A stretch of DNA of 31,493 bases from positions 1 to 31,493 of the forward strand of contig DATEVB010000004.1 of assembly GCA_035282865.1 (NCBI GenBank). Direction: 5' to 3'. The notes under the pieces were generated by a model. That model did not search any database and was not told where the DNA came from. It worked only from the letters and a program-made list of their open reading frames with translations. Source of the stretch: UBA4744 sp035282865 (GTDB lineage Bacteria; Actinomycetota; Acidimicrobiia; Spongiisociales; UBA4744). Shown here piece by piece: positions 22,538 through 31,223 of this stretch. Both the position numbers and the translations under genes were made by a program. Numbering within the stretch: the stretch's first letter is position 1; the number at the start of each line of letters is the position of its first letter.

Positions 22538-24232
22538 CTAGGAGGCCGTTGCCGCCCGCCAGGCCTTCTCGTGTACGGCAACGTTCGCTGTGCGGTCCGT
22601 ACGAACTTCGATCAGACGCGGACGTTTCGTAGATGTTCGCACCAGTTCCTTGAAGACGGCATCGTCTTCCACCTGGTGGTGCTCGATCCCGAAGAGGTCG
22701 GCTGCGGCCTGGAAGTCGGTGCCGTGCGGAGTGCCCAGCAACCGCTCGAAATGGTCGGGAAAGTCGGCTTGCGGTAGGAAGTGAAAGATCCCTCCACCGT
22801 TGTTGTTGAGCACGATCACTGTGACCGGAAGCTCGAACCGTGCTGCTGTGCCGAGGGCCGTGAGGTCGTGCAAGAGTGACAGGTCCCCACTCAAGATGAC
22901 AACCGGCCGGCCGTTGGCGGATGCGCCGAGACCCGAAGAGATCAGGCCGTCGATGCCGTTGGCGCCCCGGTTGGACAGGATCCGTACCCGCCGGTCGGTC
23001 GAAGGGAAGAAAGCGTCCACGTCGCGCACCGGCATCGAAGATCCGACGTAGAGAATCGTGTCGTCGGGAATCGCCTCGGCCAGTGCGGCCACGACGGCCG
23101 GTTCACTCGGGAACGTCAGCGAGGAGGTCAGGCCGGCGCGGGCAGCCCGATCGGCTTCTAGCCATGCCGTCGCCCAGCCGGATGGGGCGGTCTCGATCAC
23201 TCCGGCCAGCTGCCGGGCAAAAGAAACCGGATCGCAACGGACCATGGTGGTGGCGCTCTCCCCCGGATCGCGCCAGCCCGCGTCGTCGACCACGATCTGC
23301 GGTATCTCCGGATGGTCGGCCAGCCAGGTCGAGAGGGCATTCGAGGTGGGCGTCGCTCCCAGGCGGATGACCGCCTCCGGTCGCAGATCCTCATCCAGCC
23401 GCCCGACCCGGCTGAGAGGATCTCCCGTCGTGATCACCAAGGTCCGATCGTGTTCGCCGGCCCTCAGTTGGGACAGTGGATCGGCCAGGATGGGGAAGCC
23501 GGCCCGGGCTGCCAGTGCCGCCAGCGCCTCCGGGAATCCGGGGCGATCGAGGGGTCCGGCGACGAGCAGCGAGCGCAGGCCGGCCACCGTCCGGGCGATC
23601 TCCTCGACGGCGGTTGGGTCGAGTTCGAGACGGCCCGGCACATAGTTTGGGGGCGTGGCCGGGTCGGGTTGTTCCTCGATGTCGCCTGCCACGACTACCG
23701 GAGCGAGCGGATTTCGGAACGGGAAATTCAGGTGCACCGGACCCGACGGTAGGTCCAGGGCCGCGGCCCAGGCGCGGGCGGCAAGTGAGGCGGGGTAACC
23801 GCCCAAGCGCGGATCCGCGGAGGCAACTTCATGGAACCACTTGGCCGCGGTCCCGAAGATGTTGAGTTGATTGATCGCCTGCGGCGCACCAACATCGCGC
23901 AACTCTGGTGGGCGATCGGCGGTCAGCAAGAGCAGCGGTACCCGGGCCAGGCGTGCCTCTACCGCCGCCGGGTGCAACTCGGCTGCCGCGGTACCCGACG
24001 TAGTGACCACCGCCACCGGTCGACGGGTGGTGGCGGCCAGGCCGAGTGCGAAGAACGCCGCCGACCGCTCGTCGAGATGGATCCAATCGGAGATGCCGGG
24101 GTGATCGGCGAACGCAAAGGCAAGCGGGCTGTTGCGTGAGCCAGGAGTGATGCACACGTGGCAGAGCCCGACGGCGGCCAGGCCGTCGACGAAAGCTGTT
24201 GTGAAAGCGTAGTTGCGGTTGGTCCGCTTCAT
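22538..24232 (-). CDS. menD: SEPHCHC synthase (2-succinyl-5-enolpyruvyl-6-hydroxy-3-cyclohexene-1-carboxylate synthase)
   Basis: A 564-residue thiamine-diphosphate enzyme that joins 2-oxoglutarate and isochorismate. N-terminal domain: CITPGSRNSPLAFAF with the catalytic region DERSAAFFALGLA. C-terminal TPP-binding motif GDLSLLHDL...NNNGGGIFHFLPQ, a standard MenD signature. Length is normal. Start ATG at 24232 (MKRTNRNYAF) is preferred over an upstream TTG. It is divergent from menH with only 20 bp between the start codons, so both mRNAs are likely leaderless or nearly so. Stop codons of menF and menD face each other. Confidence 0.95.
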   Translation of the reverse strand: MKRTNRNYAFTTAFVDGLAAVGLCHVCITPGSRNSPLAFAFADHPGISDWIHLDERSAAFFALGLAATTRRPVAVVTTSGTAAAELHPAAVEARLARVPLLLLTADRPPELRDVGAPQAINQLNIFGTAAKWFHEVASADPRLGGYPASLAARAWAAALDLPSGPVHLNFPFRNPLAPVVVAGDIEEQPDPATPPNYVPGRLELDPTAVEEIARTVAGLRSLLVAGPLDRPGFPEALAALAARAGFPILADPLSQLRAGEHDRTLVITTGDPLSRVGRLDEDLRPEAVIRLGATPTSNALSTWLADHPEIPQIVVDDAGWRDPGESATTMVRCDPVSFARQLAGVIETAPSGWATAWLEADRAARAGLTSSLTFPSEPAVVAALAEAIPDDTILYVGSSMPVRDVDAFFPSTDRRVRILSNRGANGIDGLISSGLGASANGRPVVILSGDLSLLHDLTALGTAARFELPVTVIVLNNNGGGIFHFLPQADFPDHFERLLGTPHGTDFQAAADLFGIEHHQVEDDAVFKELVRTSTKRPRLIEVRTDRTANVAVHEKAWRAATAS

Positions 24233-24260
24233 GAGCGGCCACAATACAGCCCATGAAGCG
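24225..24260. promoter_or_regulatory. Shared bidirectional promoter of menD and menH
   Basis: Start codons of the divergent genes are 20 bp apart. The 18-bp spacer is flanked by a perfect 9-bp inverted repeat, CGCTTCATG and CATGAAGCG. In the middle, CACAAT (plus, 24240-24245) lies seven bases before the menH ATG and TATTGT (minus, 24246-24241) lies eight bases before the menD ATG. These overlapping -10-like words would start both transcripts on the start codons themselves. No clear -35 box in either direction. Confidence 0.5.
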
Positions 24261-25038
24261 AAGCGCAGGCTTGTGGGTTCGTCGGTTTCGGGGCCGGCCG
24301 CCGTCTCTCGTGGCGCTGCACGGATTCACCCAGACCGGCGCTATGTTCGGGGAACTGGCGCAACTGCTCGGTAACGAGGTGCTAGGCCCGGACCTTCCCG
24401 GCCACGGCGGCTCAAGCGAACTCCCCACATCCTTTCCGTCCGCGGTGACGGGTGTGGGCGAGGTACTTGCCGCGCGGGGAGGACCGGCACCGCTGTTGGG
24501 GTATTCACAGGGCGGACGAGTGGCGCTGGCGGTGGCGCTCGAGCGCCCCGAACTCGTTTCGCATCTCGTTCTCGTGTCGGCTGGAGTGGGTATCGAGAGT
24601 GAGGTCCAGCGAGGGGAGCGGTGTCGCCTCGACGAGGCCTTGGCAGTCGAGCTCACGACCGGAGGCCTCGGGGCGTTTCTCGACCGGTGGCTGGCCCAGG
24701 CCATGTTCGAGGGCCTTGAACGGCGGGGCGAACACTGGAGAGCCGCCGATCGGGCGACCCGGCTCGAAAACACTGCCGATGGGTTGGCAGACGCTCTGGT
24801 CGGGATGGGGCAGGGAGCACAGCCGTACTACGGCGACCGCCTGGGAGATCTGCAGATCCCGGTCCTGGTGATCGCCGGCGGGCGGGACGGGAAATACGCT
24901 TCCATCGCAACCGCCATGACGCGGTCGTTGCCGCATGGGGAGCTACGCATTATCGCGGAAGCCGGACATGCAGTGATCGGGGAGCAACCTCGGGTGGTGG
25001 CCGATCTGGTTGCCGGGTTCCTGACCGGATCAGGCTAG
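24253..25038 (+). CDS. menH: SHCHC synthase (2-succinyl-6-hydroxy-2,4-cyclohexadiene-1-carboxylate synthase)
   Basis: A 261-residue alpha/beta hydrolase that removes pyruvate from SEPHCHC in menaquinone synthesis. Complete triad: S85 in GYSQGGRVALA, D212 in GGRDGKY and H239 in EAGHAVIGEQP. Other MenH features are ALHGFTQTGAMF (oxyanion loop) and GPDLPGHGGS. ATG start 24253; no ribosome site is possible because menD starts 20 bp away, so a leaderless message is expected. Identification rests on MenH-like motifs plus its place between menD and menA. Another hydrolase of similar size lies before menF, but its triad acid is not in the MenH position. Confidence 0.87.
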   Translation: MKRSAGLWVRRFRGRPPSLVALHGFTQTGAMFGELAQLLGNEVLGPDLPGHGGSSELPTSFPSAVTGVGEVLAARGGPAPLLGYSQGGRVALAVALERPELVSHLVLVSAGVGIESEVQRGERCRLDEALAVELTTGGLGAFLDRWLAQAMFEGLERRGEHWRAADRATRLENTADGLADALVGMGQGAQPYYGDRLGDLQIPVLVIAGGRDGKYASIATAMTRSLPHGELRIIAEAGHAVIGEQPRVVADLVAGFLTGSG

Positions 25039-25341
25039 CCGGTGGAACTCGCGTCGATTGCTGGTTTGGGGACGGATTGAGCCGGTTGGGCTTCGGTCGG
25101 TGCCATCCGCATCCTCCCGGGACGAGCCGGCCGCCAGATCAGGTCGCCGGCCGGGGTCTTGACGGATGTGCGATGGGCTGCCAGAGCGCCGGAATGAGAG
25201 CCGCTGGGAGAAGCGGCCAAAACATGTTGGTTTCCCAGCCGTCGTCATGCCCTTGAGGAGACCGAGGGTCCTCAATCATCCGGGTGGGGGACTGCGCGAG
25301 GCCCGACGTCGAGCCGCCACGGGCACCACTCGAGACGGCCC
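25039..25341. other. 303-bp gap between menH and menA
   Basis: Both flanking genes end here, so it needs at most terminators. I see no strong hairpin. The only hint of coding is the short minus-strand frame at 25139-25279, listed separately. No RNA gene or repeat recognised. Confidence 0.5.
25139..25279 (-). CDS. Possible small single-pass membrane protein
   Basis: A 46-codon minus-strand frame, 62 bp after the menA stop and in the same direction. Its second half, NMFWPLLPAALIPALWQPIA, would make one membrane segment, and the rest is polar. There is no ribosome site before the ATG, and length and composition alone could arise by chance in GC-rich DNA. Doubtful; listed because it is the only coding hint in the gap. 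Confidence 0.2.
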   Translation of the reverse strand: MIEDPRSPQGHDDGWETNMFWPLLPAALIPALWQPIAHPSRPRPAT

Positions 25342-26241
25342 TCAGCCGAAGGCGGCCCCGATCGCCAGCAGGACGCCAACTAAGAGGTGCAATCGGGCGA
25401 TTCCCTTGAGGGCACCGATGAGGGGTGGACCCCGGGTCTCCCGGTGGATGGTCTGCACAATCGGCACGCCGAGCGGTGCTGCCATCAGTCCCAAGAGGGT
25501 CAACCGAGGCGTCCACTCGAAGACTCCAAAAACCAGAATGGCGACGAACGCTCCCCACACCAACCCGGCGAACAGGGCGCGGGTACGGTCCCGTCCAAGG
25601 TACACGGCGAGGGTGTTCTTCCCGGTCGCCCGGTCCGTGTCGATGTCGCGTACGTTGTTGGCCACCAGGACGGCCGTCACCAGACACCCGATGGGGATGG
25701 CCAGCATCCACGCGTCCAGGGGAGCGGTCATGTCGTGGACGTACCGGGCGCCGACCGTGGCCACTACACCGAAGAACACGAAAACGAACACCTCGCCCAG
25801 ACCGAAGTAGCCGTAGGGTTTGGGTCCTCCGACGTATCCGAACATGGCCAACAGTGAGGTGATGCCGATAGCGGCAACGACCCAACCGGCGATGGCGATC
25901 AAGTAGGCGCCGGCCGCCAGGGCTACCGCTACTACCAGGGTGGTACCGATCCACACGGTTCGCTCGGATAACAGACCAGAAGCCACTACCCGGGTCGGAC
26001 CGATTCGCTCTTCGGTATCGGCACCCTTGCGAGCGTCGAAGATGTCATTGACAAAGTTGGCGGCGACCTGAATCGCCAGGGCACCGATCAGCGCCCCCAC
26101 AAAAGCGTCCCAACGGAAGGCCCGTTCAGCGGTAGAGCCCTCATCTCCCCAGGCCAGGCCGCCACCGACCAGGACGGGAACAACTGCCGCCCACAGGGTG
26201 TGTGGTCGACCGGCCATCCACCAGGCGCGAGTTTTGCTCAT
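25342..26241 (-). CDS. menA: 1,4-dihydroxy-2-naphthoate polyprenyltransferase
   Basis: A 299-residue UbiA-family integral membrane enzyme that prenylates 1,4-dihydroxy-2-naphthoate to demethylmenaquinone. Aspartate-rich motif 1 is NDIFDARKGAD (N65, D66, D69, D75), motif 2 is NNVRDIDTDRATGKNTLAV around 183-200; both bind Mg2+ and prenyl diphosphate. About eight or nine hydrophobic segments. ATG at 26241 (MSKTRAWWMAGRP) fits the usual N-terminus; an upstream frame continues into menB. It starts seven bases after the menB stop on the same strand, so the two form an operon. The gene ends facing menH. Confidence 0.93.
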   Translation of the reverse strand: MSKTRAWWMAGRPHTLWAAVVPVLVGGGLAWGDEGSTAERAFRWDAFVGALIGALAIQVAANFVNDIFDARKGADTEERIGPTRVVASGLLSERTVWIGTTLVVAVALAAGAYLIAIAGWVVAAIGITSLLAMFGYVGGPKPYGYFGLGEVFVFVFFGVVATVGARYVHDMTAPLDAWMLAIPIGCLVTAVLVANNVRDIDTDRATGKNTLAVYLGRDRTRALFAGLVWGAFVAILVFGVFEWTPRLTLLGLMAAPLGVPIVQTIHRETRGPPLIGALKGIARLHLLVGVLLAIGAAFG

Positions 26242-26248
26242 GGACGGC

Positions 26249-27151
26249 TCAGAAGTGCCAGGGGTAATCCGACCAATCCGGCTCCCGCTTCTCCAGGAAG
26301 GCGTCGCGCCCCTCAGATGCCTCCGCGGTTCCGTAGGCCAGGCGAGTGGCTTCACCGGCGAAAAGTTGCTGACCGACCAGCCCGTCGTCCGGCAGGTTGA
26401 AGGCGTACTTCAACATGCGGACGGCGGTCGGGCTCTTGCGATTGATCTCCGCGGCCCACTCGATGGCAACCTTTTCGAGGTCGGCGTGAGGTACTGCCGC
26501 GTTGGCAGCACCCATCGAGACGGCCTGCTCGGCCGAGTAGTCGCTTCCGAGGAAGAAGATCTCCCGTGCTTTCTTCTGACCGACCTGTCGGGCCAGCAGC
26601 GCCGAGCCGTAGCCGCCGTCGAAGCTGGCCACGTCGGCATCCGTCTGCTTGAAGACCGCATGCTCGCGACTGGCGATGGTGAGGTCGCACACAACGTGCA
26701 GGCTGTGGCCCCCGCCGACCGCCCAACCCGGTACCACCGCGATCACCACTTTCGGCATGAACCGGATCAGTCGCTGGACCTCTAGGATGTGCAAACGCCC
26801 GAGCCGTCCCGGATCGATTCCCTGCTCTCCTTCATACTTGTAGCCGTCTGAACCTCGAATACGTTGGTCGCCACCCGAGCAAAACGCCCACCCCCCATCC
26901 CTCGGAGATGGCCCGTTCCCCGTTACCAGCACGCATCCGATGTCGCTGCTCATGCGGGCGTGGTCGAGGGCGGTGTACAGCTCGTCGACCGTGAGGGGAC
27001 GAAAGGCATTGCGGACCTCCGGGCGGTCGAAGGCAATCCGGACCGATCCGTGATCGACGGCCCGGTGGTAGGTGATGTCCTGAAAGTCAAAATCCTCGAC
27101 GACATTCCAGGCGGAAGGGTCGAACAGCTCGGAAACCTCAACGGTCGGCAT
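26249..27151 (-). CDS. menB: 1,4-dihydroxy-2-naphthoyl-CoA synthase
   Basis: A 300-residue crotonase-fold enzyme that closes the naphthoquinone ring from o-succinylbenzoyl-CoA. Signatures: WAFCSGGDQRIRG (oxyanion loop, 89-100), PGWAVGGGHSLHVVCDLTIAS (141-161), and SFDGGYGSALLARQVGQKKA. The segment FKQTDADV has Asp (D171), as in M. tuberculosis MenB, where E. coli-type enzymes have Gly and need bicarbonate; so it should be the bicarbonate-independent type. Start ATG 27151 is preferred because GGAGAGG lies six bases upstream; an ATG at 27166 lacks a ribosome site. It is the first gene of the menB-menA operon and divergent from menE. Confidence 0.95.
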   Translation of the reverse strand: MPTVEVSELFDPSAWNVVEDFDFQDITYHRAVDHGSVRIAFDRPEVRNAFRPLTVDELYTALDHARMSSDIGCVLVTGNGPSPRDGGWAFCSGGDQRIRGSDGYKYEGEQGIDPGRLGRLHILEVQRLIRFMPKVVIAVVPGWAVGGGHSLHVVCDLTIASREHAVFKQTDADVASFDGGYGSALLARQVGQKKAREIFFLGSDYSAEQAVSMGAANAAVPHADLEKVAIEWAAEINRKSPTAVRMLKYAFNLPDDGLVGQQLFAGEATRLAYGTAEASEGRDAFLEKREPDWSDYPWHF

Positions 27152-27212
27152 GCGTTGCCTCTCCATGACTAGGCCGGCAGTTACTGTAGTGACGGCCGAA
27201 GGACACCATCTG

Positions 27213-28607
27213 ATGTACGACTGGTTGGCGGCGAGAGCAGCAGAAGACCCGGCCGGGCTGTGTGTGGTCGCGGGCGGCGATCGGGTCTCGTTCGCCGAAC
27301 TCGACGAGCAGGTCGCCCGGGCGGCGGGGGTGCTCGTGAGTTCCGGCATCAAAGGCGGTGCCCGGATCGCCGTGTGGGGGAGGCACGACCTCGCCACCGT
27401 GCGTGCTGTGTGGGCCGTTCCCCGAGCCGGGGCGGTGCTGGTTTCACTCAATACCCGGCTCACCGAGCAGGAAGCGGCTCACCAGGTCCGGGACGCCGCC
27501 GTCTCGTTCGTGGTCGGTCACGATGATCGGCCGGCATTGGGGGTTCCGTCTCTCGATCTCGATGATCTGGTCGGGAGTCTTCCGTATCACACCGGTCCTC
27601 CCCGCGCCGACACACCGCACTCGATCGTGTACACCTCGGGCACCGGCGGTCACTCGAAGGGAGTGATTCTCACCTGGGCCAACCTCGAGGCGGCGGCGGG
27701 AGCCTCGGCTGAGGTGCTCGAGCATGGTCCCAGGGATGTATGGCTGGCGGTCCTGCCGCTCTACCACGTCGGCGGCCTGTCGATTCTGATTCGTTCCGCC
27801 CGACAGGGCGGGGCGGTCGTCCTCGACGGATTCGATCCCCACCGGGTAGCCGCCCACCTGCGGGGAGGGCACATAACCCTCGTTTCCCTGGTTCCCACCA
27901 TGCTGTCGCGTGTCCTTGACGTCGACCCCGGGCCCTTTCCCGGTTTGCGGGCGGTCCTACTGGGTGGCGGTCCGGTAGCAGACGCGCTTCTGGCCCGGGC
28001 GGCGGCCGGGCGGGTTCCGGTGCTGTCCACCTACGGTCTCACGGAAGCCGCCTCGCAGGTGGCCACGGTACCGCTGGCCGCGGCTATGGCTCGCCACAAG
28101 GTCGTCAAACCTGTTCCGGGGATGGAAGTGCGGATTGTGGATGAGGGATCGCAGGAGGTCCCGTCGGGTACCAGCGGTAGGATTCAGATCCGCGGCGCCG
28201 CCGTCTCTCCCGGGTACCTGCACGACCGAACACGGTCACCCGGCACATGGTTCATCACCGGCGACCTGGGCCGCATGGACGTCGACCACAATCTGGCGGT
28301 GCTCGGCAGGGCAGACGACACGATCATCACCGGGGGTGAGAACGTCAACCCGGTGGAGGTTGAGGCGGCTATCGAGGATCATCCGCGAGTTGTCGAAGCG
28401 GCTGTACACGGGATCAAGGACCCGGACTGGGGGCAGATCATCGTCGCCACCGTGGTGGCTCCCGGCGTCGATGGGCAGGACCTCGATCAGTTTCTGCGGA
28501 ACAGATTGGCAGGATTCAAGATCCCGACCCGCTGGTACTTCGTGCCTTCGATCCCTCGCACCGGTCTCGGCAAGATCGACCGGTCCCGTCTCGGGCTGCC
28601 CGACTGA
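27213..28607 (+). CDS. menE: o-succinylbenzoate-CoA ligase
   Basis: A 464-residue ANL-superfamily enzyme that activates o-succinylbenzoate with ATP and CoA. The P-loop is YTSGTGGHSKGVILTWANL, with Gly and Ser where TSGTTGxPKG is usual. Then STYGLTEAASQV, TGDLGRMD, GRADDTIITGGENVNPVEVE and the catalytic Lys in GLGKIDRSRLG. ATG at 27213 (MYDWLAARAAED) has GAAGGA nine bases upstream and matches the usual MenE N-terminus. Longer readings up to 27150 would leave no room for a promoter, since menB starts at 27151 in the other direction. TACTGT (27182-27187) is a plausible -10. MenE identity rests on size and on menB beside it. Confidence 0.9.
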   Translation: MYDWLAARAAEDPAGLCVVAGGDRVSFAELDEQVARAAGVLVSSGIKGGARIAVWGRHDLATVRAVWAVPRAGAVLVSLNTRLTEQEAAHQVRDAAVSFVVGHDDRPALGVPSLDLDDLVGSLPYHTGPPRADTPHSIVYTSGTGGHSKGVILTWANLEAAAGASAEVLEHGPRDVWLAVLPLYHVGGLSILIRSARQGGAVVLDGFDPHRVAAHLRGGHITLVSLVPTMLSRVLDVDPGPFPGLRAVLLGGGPVADALLARAAAGRVPVLSTYGLTEAASQVATVPLAAAMARHKVVKPVPGMEVRIVDEGSQEVPSGTSGRIQIRGAAVSPGYLHDRTRSPGTWFITGDLGRMDVDHNLAVLGRADDTIITGGENVNPVEVEAAIEDHPRVVEAAVHGIKDPDWGQIIVATVVAPGVDGQDLDQFLRNRLAGFKIPTRWYFVPSIPRTGLGKIDRSRLGLPD

Positions 28608-28649
28608 GCGCCGTCGGCACGGTTGCCCCGGTGCCGGTACGCTGAGGCA

Positions 28650-29069
28650 ATGGATGATCTCTCCGTCAGCGGATACCGGATACCGGCCGGGGATCTCGAG
28701 TGGAAGTTCGATCCGTCGGGTGGTCCCGGGGGACAGCATGCCAACCGGGCGAGCAGTCGGGCCGAGCTGAGCTTCGACCTGCGGTCCTCGGTGGTGTTCC
28801 CCGCCGAACTGCGTGACCACATGGTCGAGAAGCTGGCCGCAAGAGCACCGGACGGCGTCGTCCGGGTGGTTGCCGCCGATTCCAGATCGCAATGGCGCAA
28901 CCGTCAGATGGCTCGCCGGCGTCTCGCCGGCCTGCTCGAAGACTCTATGCGCAAGCCCAAGCAGCGGCGTCGTACCAAACCCGGTAGGGCGGCGCGGGAG
29001 CGACGCCTCGGGGAGAAACACCGGAGGTCGGAAACGAAGGCCGGGCGCCGGCCACCCACTATCGAATGA
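28650..29069 (+). CDS. arfB: Ribosome rescue factor / alternative peptidyl-tRNA hydrolase
   Basis: A 139-residue ArfB (YaeJ/ICT1)-type protein that enters the A site of ribosomes stalled without a stop codon and releases the peptide. The catalytic GGQ motif is at 27-29 in DPSGGPGGQHANRASS. Unlike RF1/RF2 there is no codon-recognition domain, and the C-terminal tail, about residues 100-139, is strongly basic (KPKQRRRTKPGRAARERRL), which in ArfB fills the empty mRNA channel. ATG 28650 has TGAGG a few bases before. It follows menE by 42 bp and precedes otsA by 28 bp on the same strand; functional link to either is not evident. Confidence 0.92.
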   Translation: MDDLSVSGYRIPAGDLEWKFDPSGGPGGQHANRASSRAELSFDLRSSVVFPAELRDHMVEKLAARAPDGVVRVVAADSRSQWRNRQMARRRLAGLLEDSMRKPKQRRRTKPGRAARERRLGEKHRRSETKAGRRPPTIE

Positions 29070-29097
29070 CGTCAGGCCGGCACGAGGAAGGCGCCTC

Positions 29098-30462
29098 ATG
29101 ACCTATCGCATCGTCGTCGTGGCCAACCGACTGCCGTCGCGCCGAACTGAAGATGGGTGGGAAACCAGCCCGGGCGGTTTGGTCAGCGCGGTTGCTCCTT
29201 TCCTTCAGGCGCGAGGTGGGAGCTGGGTGGGTTGGACGGGCGCGCCCGACGATGCCCCGGCTCCGTTCGTCCACGACGGAATTGAGCAACGGCCGGTTCG
29301 GCTTTCTCAAGCGGAAATCGACGACTTCTACCTGGGGTTCTCCAACGGGACCATCTGGCCCCTGTACCACGACGCCATTCGTCCGCCCGATTTCCACCGG
29401 CACTGGTGGCGTCCGTACGTGGCTGTGAACCGCCGGTTTGCCGAGCAGGCTGCCGAAACCCTCCGACCGGGTGACCTGGCCTGGGTGCACGACTACCAGC
29501 TCCAGCTCGTACCGGGGATGCTACGCAAGCTTCGGCCGGACGTCCGCATCGGCTTCTTCCTGCACATCCCCTTTCCTCCGGTCGAAATACTGGCCCGTTT
29601 GCCGTGGCGCGGCGAGATTCTGGAGGGTTTGATGGGTGCCGATGTCGTCGCCTTTCAGACCCGGTTAGGCCGGCACAACTTTGGCCGGGCCGTCCGCCGG
29701 TTCCTGGGCGGCGAGGGCACCACCCGCTGGCTCCGGGCCGAGGGCCGGACGGTCCGCCTCATGTCGGCTCCGATCTCGATCGATACGCGGCGGTATGCGT
29801 CGCTCGCTGCCTCGGAGTCGGTCGGTGCAAGAGTGGACGCCCTTCGCCACGAACTAGGCGCCGACCGGAAGATCGTGCTGGGTGTGGACCGGCTCGATTA
29901 CACCAAGGGGATCGATGTTCGATTGAGAGCGTTCGATACCCTGCTCCAACGTTACCGGGAACGGGCCGAGGATGTCCTGTTCGTGCAGGTTGCGGTCCCC
30001 AGCCGGGAGGGGGTTGATGACTATGCGGCCATGCGAGAACAGGTCGAAGCCCTGGTCGGGCGGATCAACGGCGCTCACGGTGAACTACATCACGTGCCGG
30101 TGCACTACCGGTATGGGAGCCTCGAACCCGAAGAGCTGGTTGCCTACTACCGGATGGCCGATGTCATGTGCGTAACGCCGTTGCGGGACGGTATGAACCT
30201 GGTGGCAAAAGAGTACGTGGCCTCCCGCCCGGGCGACAACGGGGTGTTGGTGCTGAGTGAGTTCGCCGGCGCCGCCCAGGAACTGCGTCAGGCCTTGCTG
30301 GTCAACCCGTACGACGTGGATGGAGTGGCCGATGCCCTGTGGAGGGCTCTGCACCTACCCCTCCCAGAGGCACAGGCCCGGATGCAATCCATGCGGCGCC
30401 AGGTCCAGCGCTATGACGTGTTCCGGTGGGCGCATGCCTGCATCGAGGCCATGAAGCAATGA
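29098..30462 (+). CDS. otsA: Trehalose-6-phosphate synthase (GT20)
   Basis: A 454-residue glycosyltransferase that joins UDP- (or ADP-) glucose and glucose 6-phosphate. N-terminal VVVANRLPSRRTED with GGLVSAVAPFL, then WVHDYQLQLVPGMLRK near 130, FFLHIPFPP, GVDRLDYTKGIDVRL near 264 and the nucleotide-sugar site TPLRDGMNLVAKEYVASR near 360. Length is normal for bacterial OtsA. ATG 29098 is preceded by GGAAGG. Its stop overlaps the otsB ATG by four bases. Product is hydrolysed by OtsB; trehalose is an osmotic, drying and stress protectant. Confidence 0.95.
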   Translation: MTYRIVVVANRLPSRRTEDGWETSPGGLVSAVAPFLQARGGSWVGWTGAPDDAPAPFVHDGIEQRPVRLSQAEIDDFYLGFSNGTIWPLYHDAIRPPDFHRHWWRPYVAVNRRFAEQAAETLRPGDLAWVHDYQLQLVPGMLRKLRPDVRIGFFLHIPFPPVEILARLPWRGEILEGLMGADVVAFQTRLGRHNFGRAVRRFLGGEGTTRWLRAEGRTVRLMSAPISIDTRRYASLAASESVGARVDALRHELGADRKIVLGVDRLDYTKGIDVRLRAFDTLLQRYRERAEDVLFVQVAVPSREGVDDYAAMREQVEALVGRINGAHGELHHVPVHYRYGSLEPEELVAYYRMADVMCVTPLRDGMNLVAKEYVASRPGDNGVLVLSEFAGAAQELRQALLVNPYDVDGVADALWRALHLPLPEAQARMQSMRRQVQRYDVFRWAHACIEAMKQ

Positions 30463-31223
30463 CGCGCCTGATGCACGAATTGGAGGTGGCCGCCGCCAGC
30501 GACGTGGTCATGGTTGCCAGCGATTACGACGGAACGTTGGCTCCGATCGTCGCCGATCCGGATCAAGCCCATCCAGATGCCAAGGCCCTGTCGGTGCTGG
30601 TGTCGCTGAGTCTCTTGCCGGACACACACGCCGCCATACTCTCCGGGCGCAACGTGGCGGTGTTGGAGCGGCTCACCGGCCCTCCGGCCGGGGTCGAGTT
30701 GGTGGGCAGCCACGGGGCGGAGCTGGGCGGTCGCCTGCCGGACGTGGAAGCGCAAGCCCGGAAGGATCTCGCCGAGGTGCGGGTGCGGCTGGCCCGACTC
30801 GGTGACGAGTTTCCCGGCTCGCATCTCGAATTGAAGCCGGCCGGAGTGGCGTTCCATTATCGGATGGTGACGGCCGCACGGCAATCGACGGCCGAGTCCG
30901 CGGCCCGCCGGATCGGTCGAGATTATCCCGGATTGACCATCCTCAATGGCAAACGAGTGGTGGAGATCACCGGGTCGGCAACCAACAAAGGCCATGCGTT
31001 GCGATCCCTGCGGGACCGGTGGGCGGCAGACGTGGTCGTGTTCATCGGCGACGACATAACCGACGAGGACGCCTTTGCCGCCCTCCGACCGATTGATGTT
31101 GGGATCAAGGTCGGAGCCGGCGCCACCCGGGCCCGCTTCCGCGTCGATGACCAGACGCAAGTGGCTTCTGTCCTCGAATCCCTCCTCGCCTTCCGTCGCG
31201 ACAAATCACGAAGAGTCACGTAG
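30459..31223 (+). CDS. otsB: Trehalose-6-phosphate phosphatase
   Basis: A 254-residue HAD-superfamily phosphatase. Nucleophile and acid-base Asp are D22 and D24 in SDYDGTLAPI, motif II region is AAILSGRNVAVLERL, and motif III/IV is VVFIGDDITDEDAFAAL near 197. ATG overlaps the otsA stop by four bases (ATGA), so the two are coupled. The last 18 bases overlap, tail to tail, the end of the minus-strand maltokinase gene. It completes trehalose synthesis from OtsA. Confidence 0.94.
   Translation: MTRLMHELEVAAASDVVMVASDYDGTLAPIVADPDQAHPDAKALSVLVSLSLLPDTHAAILSGRNVAVLERLTGPPAGVELVGSHGAELGGRLPDVEAQARKDLAEVRVRLARLGDEFPGSHLELKPAGVAFHYRMVTAARQSTAESAARRIGRDYPGLTILNGKRVVEITGSATNKGHALRSLRDRWAADVVVFIGDDITDEDAFAALRPIDVGIKVGAGATRARFRVDDQTQVASVLESLLAFRRDKSRRVT

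Noticed and set aside
25139..25954. Minus-strand frame of 271 codons over menA
   Set aside because: Most of it is antisense-frame shadow of menA with Arg/Gly-rich sequence; only its last 46 codons are kept as a doubtful small protein.
27152..27463. Longer N-terminus for menB
   Set aside because: It would cover the menE start; the ribosome site GGAGAGG supports the ATG at 27151.
28813..29097. Longer N-terminus for otsA
   Set aside because: It runs through arfB in another frame; the OtsA domain begins at the ATG at 29098 after GGAAGG.
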